NCBI GenBank assembly: GCA_015522055.1
Contig: WAMZ01000066.1
Coordinates: 1-7,270 of the forward strand
DNA length: 7,270 nucleotides
Source of the DNA: Candidatus Geothermarchaeota archaeon
GTDB taxonomy: Archaea; Thermoproteota; Nitrososphaeria; Geothermarchaeales; JDFR-13
Direction: 5' to 3'
The notes under the pieces are model-generated. The model worked only from the letters and a program-made list of their open reading frames with translations, did not search any database and was not told the DNA's origin. Below, one piece after another: positions 1-6,567 of this stretch. Made by a program: the position numbers and the translations under genes. Position 1 is the stretch's first letter. The number at the start of each line of letters is the position of its first letter.

Positions 1-633
1 CACCCCGACCTCCGCAACCTTCTCTCCCTTCGGGAAGATCCATGCATAGCCCCCAGGCGCAACCTCCCTCCCCAAATAGAACCGCGCCGACTCAGAATCC
101 TCAAGCTTAACATTAACCATTAAATAGATGACGGTCGGGATCGGCTCCGACTTCTCCCTGATCCCAAGCGACTTAGCTACAGTTGAATTGTAGCCATCCG
201 CCCCAATAACTACCTTTGCCCGATACAAACCGCGATTGGTCTCCACATACATAAAATTATCCTTCCTAGCCACCCGCCTAACCTCCTCCCTAACATGTAT
301 CTCCGCACCCTCCTCAGCCGCCTTAAGAGCAAGCTCCTGGAGATACATGGTTTTATTAATTGAGAATGTAGGGGCTGTATCGATATCTATCGCCTTCCCA
401 TTGGGTGCATAGACCCTAGGAATGACCTTATGGAGAACTATATATGGCTTTGGCTCGATACCCATATCCCTAAACGTACCTAAACTGGTAGCCTCACCAC
501 AAGGCTTCTTAGCCATAATAACCTCATTCTTCTCCAGCAAAAGAGTTTTGGCCCCATACCTAGATGCACCGATAGCGGCTGGTATACCACCAGGCCCAGC
601 CCCAACAACTATCACATCATAGTCTTCAGCCAT
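1..633 (-). CDS. Geranylgeranyl reductase family FAD-dependent oxidoreductase (3' part missing)
   Basis: The frame runs from an ATG at 631-633 to the window edge, giving the first 211 residues; about half of a usual 400-460-residue protein is visible. Seen: an N-terminal Rossmann FAD motif GAGPGG (residues 11-16), an acidic residue ending the second strand (E34), a KKPCGEATS segment with Cys45, the second flavin motif GADGYNSTVAKSLGI (144-158), and GGYAWIFPKGEKVAEVGV (194-211). The last resembles the PGGYWWYFPKG...NVGLG segment of archaeal geranylgeranyl reductases, and the K-P-C-G motif matches that family's conserved flavin-proximal loop. Such enzymes saturate the isoprenoid chains of archaeal membrane lipids, acting at the membrane surface with reduced FAD. 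The start is supported by an AGGTG site seven bases upstream. It lies 57 bases after rad50, so it may be co-transcribed or have its own promoter. The exact substrate (lipid, geranylgeranyl-PP or a quinone tail) cannot be told. Related FAD monooxygenase-type proteins are the main alternative. Confidence 0.85.
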   Translation of the reverse strand, partial: MAEDYDVIVVGAGPGGIPAAIGASRYGAKTLLLEKNEVIMAKKPCGEATSLGTFRDMGIEPKPYIVLHKVIPRVYAPNGKAIDIDTAPTFSINKTMYLQELALKAAEEGAEIHVREEVRRVARKDNFMYVETNRGLYRAKVVIGADGYNSTVAKSLGIREKSEPIPTVIYLMVNVKLEDSESARFYLGREVAPGGYAWIFPKGEKVAEVGV

Positions 634-640
634 CCAATAG

Positions 641-647
641 CCACCTT
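641..647 (-). promoter_or_regulatory. Ribosome binding site of the reductase gene
   Basis: On the minus strand the bases read AAGGTGG, seven bases before the ATG at 631-633. AGGTG pairs with the archaeal 16S rRNA 3' end (complement of GGAGGTGATC). It fixes the reductase start and implies a leadered mRNA. Confidence 0.6.
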
Positions 648-650
648 AGA

Positions 651-662
651 CCATCTAGATGG
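651..662. promoter_or_regulatory. Perfect 12-bp palindrome, possible operator
   Basis: CCATCTAGATGG is identical to its own reverse complement and lies in the short spacer between rad50 and the reductase gene, just upstream of the ribosome binding site. It sits between a possible TATA element (674-679) and the expected transcription start, a usual place for a dimeric repressor site in archaea. As RNA it could only form a tight stem without a proper loop, so a DNA-binding role is more plausible than a hairpin terminator. The operator role is inference. Confidence 0.3.
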
Positions 663-673
663 ATAAATATTCA

Positions 674-679
674 ATTAAA
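674..679 (-). promoter_or_regulatory. Possible TATA box for the reductase gene
   Basis: The minus strand reads TTTAAT within an A/T-rich stretch of the 57-base spacer. With usual archaeal spacing, transcription would begin near position 650, leaving a leader of under 20 bases that includes the ribosome binding site. The consensus match is only partial and no clear BRE is visible. I see no T-run of five or more after the rad50 stop, so read-through from the operon is equally possible. Confidence 0.25.
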
Positions 680-690
680 TCAGTATCTAT

Positions 691-2994
691 TTAACTTATC
701 TTTATATTACTCACACCATCCGCCTTAGACACATATATATAAGATTTGAATACTGGGTGGTTCATCAAATCCGCCTCATGGGAAATCACAATAACCTGCC
801 TATATAGGCCTGAGTCCACAAGATTCCCAATAGCATTAGCAACCAAATCCCTATTCTCATCATCGAGAGCTCCGAAGCCCTCATCCACTATGAGGAAGCC
901 AACCGACGTGCCACCCCTCATACCAGATAGCAATGACCCGATAGCAAGGCGTATCGCGAAGCCTATAAGGGTCTTCTCACCACCGCTAAGTGTAGCCACA
1001 TCCCTACGTATATTATCTATATATACGTCAACCTCTACACCCCTCGCATCAGGCGGGACCTTGAGCCTAACATATGCATTAGGAAATATCGTCCTAAGAA
1101 CATTGTTAACCATCCCCTCCAAAACCCCCTCAACAACACTCCTCATGAGAAAACGTGGGAACCTACTCTCCTTAAATACATACTCATCCAATAACCTTAG
1201 AATCCTTAGCCTCCCCCTCAGCTCACCCGCCTTATCCCTAAGCTCCATATAATTTTTTAGGAGATCCATCTGCCTAAGCAACCCTTCTCTCTTCAGCTGC
1301 AACTCACTAATCCTTTTACTAAGCTCACCCCTATCATCCCTAGCCTTCCTCCTTTTATTATCAAGCTCATCCAACCTACTCCGAAGCCCCTCAATATCAA
1401 CCATCGACAATTCATTCCCCAGTCTATATACAGTCTCTATACTAGACATCAATTTATGTAAATATCCAATATTCTTCAGCAGACGCTCAACCGCATCCCG
1501 AGCTATCCCAGTCTCCTCAAAATCCCTATAGAAACCATCCCTCCTAGACTCGAGCTCCACCCTCATCCTATCAATCTCCTTCAACTGCCTATCAACCATA
1601 CCTCTATCTACATCGGCCAATTCAAGCTTTAAAGTATTGATAGATCCATTGATTCTCTGCAGCTCCTGATCCAGCTCATCCAGCTCCCCCATGAACGCCT
1701 GAAGACTATCCCTAATCGACTGTAGTCTACTAATCTCATCCTGAATCACGTCGGCTTCCTTAGTAAGCCTCGCCAATAGGGCATTTCTATGGCCCGGTGA
1801 TATAGGCTGGCCACAGAGGGGACACTCCGATATCTTAGGATCTCTAAGTAAAACGATTTTATCCTTAACCTCAGATAACCTACCCTCCAACTCACCAATA
1901 CGTCTAATGACACCCTCAATAGAGTCTCTAGAAGGCTCCAACCCAACAGTATCCAGTGCCTGGCTTATAATACTATCCCTCTTCTTCCCAAGCTCGCTAG
2001 CCCTAGACATATACTCATCGAGTATAGATATCTTCTCCATAATTTTACTCAATCTATCAAATTCACTGGATAATTTAGATAAGTCATCCATAACCCTACT
2101 TAGGCTCTCCAGACGCTCAATAATATCTCTAATCTTTTCCTCGTCAACCAGATCCTCGGGTATAGCTAGCCTATCAATATATTCTGATATTTGGCTCCTC
2201 AAGTTGTTTAACTGCTCAAACTTACCCATGTAGCTTCCAATCTGACTAGATACATCCCCGATCTCCATATCCAGCGACTCAATGAGCTTATCCAACTCCT
2301 CGATCTTATGGGAACACTCCGATATCTCCCTCTCAACCTCTTCGAGTTCAGCCTTTATATCGTCTTCAGACTCATATTCAAGCTGCCCCTCCAATCTCTG
2401 AAGCTGCTCATCAATTATTCTTAGGCGTTCCGATTCTGTCTTGATCATAGTGGATAGCCTATCCCTTACACGCTGAAGATTTATATTAAGAAGATTTAGG
2501 ATTATCTCCCTCCTCTCAGCCGGCTTGGCATCCAGAAATGAATATACATCACCCTGCCTAACAACAACCGAATTTATGAAGCCATCGTAGTCAAGGCCTA
2601 TAAGCTCCTCAACATATCTATGCGCCTCAGATGCGCTATTCGTTATTAATTTCAGCCGCCCACCCTCCGAACCCCTAATCTCAACCCTCCAGCCCTTCCC
2701 ATCATACCATCTTCTTATCGAGATAAGCTTATCGTCGTGGAATAATTCCAGTAAAACCTCTCCAGCCACCTTTCTCCCGGCTCTGATAAAGAGCCTCCCA
2801 GCCCTCCTCGTAGTACCGTATGCCGAGCCGAATAACGCGAAGGAGAGTCCATCAACAAAGAAGGTCGTTTTACCGGCTCCGTTGGGTCCAGAGACATATA
2901 CTGGATACCCCAGGCTACCGAAATCAACCTCATTATTCTTCGTACCATATGAAGCGACATTCCTTAAAACTAGTCTCTTAAGAAGGATACTCAA
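691..2994 (-). CDS. rad50: Rad50 DNA repair ATPase
   Basis: 767 residues: the SMC-like ATPase of the Mre11-Rad50 complex, which tethers and processes DNA ends. Seen in order: Walker A GPNGAGKT (residues 36-43), Q-loop Gln147 (VVVRQGDVYSF), a long heptad-rich coiled coil (about 160-385), the zinc hook CPLC (Cys391, Cys394), the returning coil (about 400-605), signature LSGGEK (669-674), Walker B FLIVDE (Asp704, Glu705), D-loop ALDD (709-712), and the switch histidine in SHE (His739). All catalytic elements are present. At 767 residues it is shorter than the roughly 860-880 of well-studied archaeal Rad50s, the difference lying in the coils. The Walker B/D-loop reads DEGFGALD, as in bacterial SbcC, rather than the DEPT type. 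The start is TTG (2992-2994): an in-frame TGA lies three codons upstream (3001-3003), no in-frame ATG occurs before residue 184, and GGTGAT lies five bases upstream. It begins two bases after the mre11 stop. Confidence 0.97.
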   Translation of the reverse strand: MSILLKRLVLRNVASYGTKNNEVDFGSLGYPVYVSGPNGAGKTTFFVDGLSFALFGSAYGTTRRAGRLFIRAGRKVAGEVLLELFHDDKLISIRRWYDGKGWRVEIRGSEGGRLKLITNSASEAHRYVEELIGLDYDGFINSVVVRQGDVYSFLDAKPAERREIILNLLNINLQRVRDRLSTMIKTESERLRIIDEQLQRLEGQLEYESEDDIKAELEEVEREISECSHKIEELDKLIESLDMEIGDVSSQIGSYMGKFEQLNNLRSQISEYIDRLAIPEDLVDEEKIRDIIERLESLSRVMDDLSKLSSEFDRLSKIMEKISILDEYMSRASELGKKRDSIISQALDTVGLEPSRDSIEGVIRRIGELEGRLSEVKDKIVLLRDPKISECPLCGQPISPGHRNALLARLTKEADVIQDEISRLQSIRDSLQAFMGELDELDQELQRINGSINTLKLELADVDRGMVDRQLKEIDRMRVELESRRDGFYRDFEETGIARDAVERLLKNIGYLHKLMSSIETVYRLGNELSMVDIEGLRSRLDELDNKRRKARDDRGELSKRISELQLKREGLLRQMDLLKNYMELRDKAGELRGRLRILRLLDEYVFKESRFPRFLMRSVVEGVLEGMVNNVLRTIFPNAYVRLKVPPDARGVEVDVYIDNIRRDVATLSGGEKTLIGFAIRLAIGSLLSGMRGGTSVGFLIVDEGFGALDDENRDLVANAIGNLVDSGLYRQVIVISHEADLMNHPVFKSYIYVSKADGVSNIKIS

Positions 2995-2996
2995 CT

Positions 2997-4199
2997 CTAA
3001 TCACCATACTCCTCCATAATCAGCCTCGTGGAATATTCAATCATGAGGCGCCTATCCTCAGGCTTAATATCCCTTATCGAGTTAATATAGTCCCGCAACC
3101 TCTCCATAATCCAATTTCTATCAAGTGAGATCATGGGACCTATCTCCACATCCGACACCGGGTTGATATAGCTCGGAACGACAACGAAGCCCCTAACACC
3201 TAACTCCTCTAGTACAGCCAACTTAACCCTGGGGAACAGAGACCTATAATCATCCCACGACTCCCTATCAAAGCGTGCCTCAATCTTAACCAGCGACCCT
3301 CTTAGGCCAGCCACACCCTCCAACGACGAAACCAAATCTTTAACATCGAATTTATGTCTAAACTCTAAGTCTTCGACTTTAATTAAATTAAGGGGCTCCG
3401 TCTCCAAGAACTCGATATCCGGCTCCCCAGCATCAATATCCACCTTTAGGAAGCCCTTCGGCTGACCAACTTCACCGAAGTTAACCCTATCGATGGAGCC
3501 AGCGTACCACATGTTGGGATATCCACCCACCTGTTGATGGAGGTGGATATGGCCGAGCGCAACGTAATCAAATAGGTTAGGATGCAGAGAGGAGGGATTC
3601 ACCCTATAGGGAAGCATATAGAAGCTCCTAACTAGAGTGTCAGACTCACTATATCTAGCCCCACTCACATCTAAATGAGTAGCCAATATCTTAACATCGG
3701 AATCCCTGATCTTATCATATGATTCCCTAATAAACCTAGATATCTTTCTATCAGCATCTCTCAATATATTCACGAATGGGAGAGCCACGAACCCTACGCG
3801 ATAGCCATCCACATCCACGGTCAACACAGATTCATCTGGGGACTCAATATATACGATCCTATCTACACCTAGTTTATTAATAACGTATAAAGCATTGTGC
3901 TTACCCCTCGTCTTAGGAGCATCATGGTTACCAGCGATGAGAATAACGTATATGCCTCTATCGACAAGAGGTTTAAACAACTCCAGTAGATATGGGCTAT
4001 AGTTAAGTGAGTAAAGCATCTTATTAAATATATCGCCTGTAACCAGGTAGATGTCTACATCGTTATCCAATGCATAGTCAACGGATCTTTTTACATTACC
4101 CAATATATGGTTATTTACGAATCCAGGTACATCATCCCCCACCAGCTGCCTAAAACCAACCCCTAGGTGGAAGTCGGAGACATGGACCAGCCTAAGCAT
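2997..4199 (-). CDS. mre11: Mre11 nuclease
   Basis: 400 residues: the dimeric, manganese-dependent exo/endonuclease partner of Rad50. The calcineurin-like phosphoesterase motifs are all present: motif I SDFHLG (Asp9, His11), motif II TGDIFN (Asp56), motif III GNHD (Asn91, His92, Asp93), motif IV ATHLD (His175), and motif V GHIH (His217, His219). The family segment YAGSIDRVNFGE (232-243) follows. Residues after about 250 fit the capping domain, and the charged C-terminal helices (about 360-400) fit the Rad50-binding region. Length is normal for archaeal Mre11 (roughly 380-430). It starts at ATG 4197-4199, six bases after the herA stop, without a good Shine-Dalgarno match, so initiation probably depends on coupling to herA. 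Its stop is two bases from the rad50 start. No key residue is missing. Confidence 0.97.
   Translation of the reverse strand: MLRLVHVSDFHLGVGFRQLVGDDVPGFVNNHILGNVKRSVDYALDNDVDIYLVTGDIFNKMLYSLNYSPYLLELFKPLVDRGIYVILIAGNHDAPKTRGKHNALYVINKLGVDRIVYIESPDESVLTVDVDGYRVGFVALPFVNILRDADRKISRFIRESYDKIRDSDVKILATHLDVSGARYSESDTLVRSFYMLPYRVNPSSLHPNLFDYVALGHIHLHQQVGGYPNMWYAGSIDRVNFGEVGQPKGFLKVDIDAGEPDIEFLETEPLNLIKVEDLEFRHKFDVKDLVSSLEGVAGLRGSLVKIEARFDRESWDDYRSLFPRVKLAVLEELGVRGFVVVPSYINPVSDVEIGPMISLDRNWIMERLRDYINSIRDIKPEDRRLMIEYSTRLIMEEYGD
3000..3005 (-). promoter_or_regulatory. Ribosome binding site supporting the TTG start of rad50
   Basis: The minus strand reads GGTGAT, an exact match to the complement of the archaeal 16S 3' end, five bases before the TTG at 2992-2994. 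The site overlaps the last two sense codons of mre11 (GGT GAT), followed directly by its TAG stop, so ribosomes ending mre11 lie over the rad50 initiation site. Confidence 0.7.
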
Positions 4200-4205
4200 C
4201 CCTAT

Positions 4206-5960
4206 CTACCCGGGTACATCATCGAATATAGAGGGCTCTCCACCACCTCTAGCCATATCCCCCAGCTCCCTATACATCCTTGAATAATCATGGACCTTCA
4301 ATACAACGGGGAAGCTAACACCATAACCATATACCAGTGCCTCACCCCTACGGAGTGACGCCACTATATTTCTATATAAGGAGGGCCTATCTATCCCAGT
4401 CAGGGAAGCATCAATATCCCTATCATCCGTCAATGCAAACACTATATATGTCCATATCATGCTTAGGACATCGGGGTCAAGCTCATATGGCTTCTGATCT
4501 ATGGGGGCCACTACAACACCCTTCTTCCTCATCTCCCTAGCAATCCGTCCAAATGGGCTATACTCACTCACACCCCTCCCGAGGAACTTATGCGCCTCCT
4601 CCAGCATTATAATTATCTTATTAGTCTCCTCCACCTCCTCCATATCCGGCTGATTGAGCCGCGACCATAGAGCCTCACCTATTAAATTAGCTATAGCCAT
4701 ATAAACTGGGAGGTTCTTCTCATAACCACCCATACTAATAATAACACTTCTCCCATCCCTAGAAACAAGGTTCTCGGCAACGGTATCCATAACCCCCTTA
4801 TATATCCTCTTGAATGATACAGGCATATCCAGCAACCTACTCAGCCTACGCCTATTAGCCTTAAATGTCTGGAGAGCCCCCTGACCCATATCAGCAATAT
4901 CTTGCTCTATAGCATCCACCAAATTGCCGAGTTCCCGTTGGCTAATATAATTCTTCTCGATAAAGTGACTCCCACCCTCCATTCCGAGCTCCACAAACTT
5001 CTTTATATTATTCTTCGATAGTATCAAGCCAAGCACCCAATACCCAGCGTCTCCAAATGGGGACTTCTCCCTAAAGAACTTTCTCAGCTTATTCTCAAAC
5101 CCACTTAAATTATCTAGAAACGCCCTGGTGACCCCAAGCGGCTCCAAAACATATACGAGTAGACTACTGCTTATATCGTAGAGTGGAATCGGTAGTAGAT
5201 TCATCCTAAACTCACTAGCGAACCTGGAGTCGGGGGTATACACCACAAAATCATCGGGGAATAGTTTGTATACCCCTCCAGCAACCCTCCTCCTTGCGTC
5301 ATCAAGCACGTCCAATGAATATTCATTATGCATATCGAATATCAAGAACCTAGCCTCGATATAGTCGTCAGAATCCCGAGCCAGCTTATTATAAAGCATC
5401 GTATAAGCCACTATCAAATTACCCAGGAAAGTCTTACCACTCCCACTTTTACCAAATATACCGAAATTAAGGTCTATCATCCTCCTAATATTAATAGGTA
5501 TAGAATACTCTACCTTCCCGATAACCTTGGGTTCACCAAGTGGGTAGTTCACCCTCCAGTCGAACCGTCCATAGAAACGTGATAACAATTCTTGAGATGG
5601 AATCAGCGCCTTAGACCCGTAGGAGGGTATCGTGTCAGACTTATCAACACCCTCAGGCCCTGCACGACCAACGGGTATAGCCCTCACAAAGTAATTCACG
5701 ATCCTCCTTGATATATATCTCCTAACCATATCGCTATACTCGCCACTTAAATATCTAAATAGAGATTCATCAATAGGCATTTTATACCCAACATCAGCGA
5801 CCAAGCATAGATAATCATATCTTCCCGAAGATACCAATATGTAACTCCCTATGGGTATATCCTCAATATCCACATTACTACCTACAACTATCCCGAAGCC
5901 CCCCTCATAAGAGGCCTCAACAACCACTCCAAGCTCCTCAGCCACCACCCGACACCTCAT
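4206..5960 (-). CDS. herA: HerA-family hexameric DNA translocase
   Basis: 584 residues counted from the ATG at 5958-5960. HerA is a FtsK/HerA-superfamily ATPase that forms a hexameric ring and drives NurA in 5'-strand resection. Seen: an N-terminal HAS barrel (about 10-130), Walker A GKSGSGKT (170-177, Lys176), FDMHNEY (208-214, equivalent to HerA FDYHGEY), a large helical part (about 260-400), Walker B IIIMLEEAH (449-457), the IAREMRKKG segment (473-481, equivalent to AREGRKFG), DQKP (488-491, where HerA usually has SQRP), and a C-terminal strand region FPVVLKVHDY. At ~584 residues it is longer than the ~500 of Sulfolobus HerA. The start is uncertain: TTG 5963, ATG 5960, or GTG 5948/5945. 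An AGGTG at 5953-5957 and the domain edge favour a GTG, which would overlap the upstream gene by 8-11 bases instead of 23. The sequence is divergent, so a HerA paralogue is possible, but the operon context supports HerA. Confidence 0.9.
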   Translation of the reverse strand: MRCRVVAEELGVVVEASYEGGFGIVVGSNVDIEDIPIGSYILVSSGRYDYLCLVADVGYKMPIDESLFRYLSGEYSDMVRRYISRRIVNYFVRAIPVGRAGPEGVDKSDTIPSYGSKALIPSQELLSRFYGRFDWRVNYPLGEPKVIGKVEYSIPINIRRMIDLNFGIFGKSGSGKTFLGNLIVAYTMLYNKLARDSDDYIEARFLIFDMHNEYSLDVLDDARRRVAGGVYKLFPDDFVVYTPDSRFASEFRMNLLPIPLYDISSSLLVYVLEPLGVTRAFLDNLSGFENKLRKFFREKSPFGDAGYWVLGLILSKNNIKKFVELGMEGGSHFIEKNYISQRELGNLVDAIEQDIADMGQGALQTFKANRRRLSRLLDMPVSFKRIYKGVMDTVAENLVSRDGRSVIISMGGYEKNLPVYMAIANLIGEALWSRLNQPDMEEVEETNKIIIMLEEAHKFLGRGVSEYSPFGRIAREMRKKGVVVAPIDQKPYELDPDVLSMIWTYIVFALTDDRDIDASLTGIDRPSLYRNIVASLRRGEALVYGYGVSFPVVLKVHDYSRMYRELGDMARGGGEPSIFDDVPG

Positions 5961-6567
5961 CAATAAATATAGATACTATCTTCCCAAAAGTAGCAGGGGG
6001 GACTCCGAGCCATACAAGCGTATCCATCAACTTCTCAAGTATATCTCCCCCATCCCCTAAGGACCTTAATACCTCTCTATTCCTCCTGAAAAACTCCCTT
6101 ACCCACACATCATCATCCACATAGCCCTCTAAATATTTCAGTAAATCAAATGAGATATCCCTATATCTAAAGACCTCAAGTATATCTTCCTCATCCATCT
6201 TGAAAACCATGTCATGTATCCTCGGTGCCCCGCCGAGCCCGATGGATAATTTCCCCGACAAATCCACCGTGCCTATTATAGCCGCCTCCACAGCATATAT
6301 ATAAAGCCTATCAATATCGGGATATATTTCCTTTATATCTTCATAATCCATCCCCATCAAGCTGAAGCTACGCTCCCTCCTAACCCTATGCAAATTCTTT
6401 ACAACTACAGAGACGAATGAGGTTTTTCTACCAGTTATTAGAAGGAAATCCCCCATCGAGACATCTTCATATGCCTCCGGATATAGATAAACACTGACAT
6501 TATTACCCAATATATTTGCGACTTCACCGACGGCCTTCCTCCCAGTCCTATACTTACTAATATTCAT
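5938..6567 (-). CDS. Stand-alone HAS-barrel-like protein between nurA and herA
   Basis: 209 residues, no signal peptide or membrane segment, and no P-loop. I do not know a named gene for it. The N-terminal part resembles the HAS barrel of the neighbouring HerA: YEDVSMGDFLLITGRK (33-48) matches IEDIPIGSYILVSSGR in HerA (31-46), and AVEAAIIG...LGGAPRIHDMVF...EDILEVF (92-133) matches VRAIPVG...IPSYGSKALIPSQELLSRFY. This is the same layout as the end of the HerA barrel before its ATPase. The remainder (about 134-209) is charged and helical, and I do not recognise it. The start is the ATG at 6565-6567: its ATGA overlaps the nurA stop and a perfect GGAGGT lies seven bases upstream. A GTG at 6580-6582 would add five residues but would place that GGAGGT at and inside its own start. 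The stop TGA (5938-5940) overlaps herA. A role as accessory subunit of HerA-NurA is inferred from position and similarity only. Confidence 0.75.
   Translation of the reverse strand: MNISKYRTGRKAVGEVANILGNNVSVYLYPEAYEDVSMGDFLLITGRKTSFVSVVVKNLHRVRRERSFSLMGMDYEDIKEIYPDIDRLYIYAVEAAIIGTVDLSGKLSIGLGGAPRIHDMVFKMDEEDILEVFRYRDISFDLLKYLEGYVDDDVWVREFFRRNREVLRSLGDGGDILEKLMDTLVWLGVPPATFGKIVSIFIDEVSGGG
5953..5957 (-). promoter_or_regulatory. Possible ribosome binding site for a shorter herA start
   Basis: The minus strand reads AGGTG directly after the ATG at 5958-5960. It lies four bases before GTG 5946-5948 and seven before GTG 5943-5945. No comparable site precedes the ATG or the TTG at 5961-5963. If used, HerA would begin M-A-E-E-L-G-V-V-V (start at 5945), close to the start of the HAS barrel as in known HerA proteins, with an 8-base overlap with the upstream stop codon. 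Confidence 0.4.

Noticed and set aside
746..1252. A 168-codon plus-strand open frame opposite the 3' end of rad50.
   Set aside because: It is antisense to the conserved Rad50 ATPase C-terminus, is rich in Ser/Leu/Pro from complementing purine-rich codons, and has no recognisable domain.
1907..2233. A plus-strand open frame opposite the Rad50 coiled coil.
   Set aside because: Low-complexity Ser/Leu/Ile composition typical of the complement of a coiled-coil gene; no ribosome binding site was evident.
3519..3550. A 9-bp perfect inverted repeat (ATATCCACC / GGTGGATAT) with a 14-base loop inside mre11.
   Set aside because: It lies over the conserved GHIH motif and the following GGYP residues, so the codons explain the bases; there is no T-run and no gene boundary near it.
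5328..5582. Small plus-strand frame opposite the HerA Walker A region.
   Set aside because: Fully antisense to a conserved domain, with no independent support.
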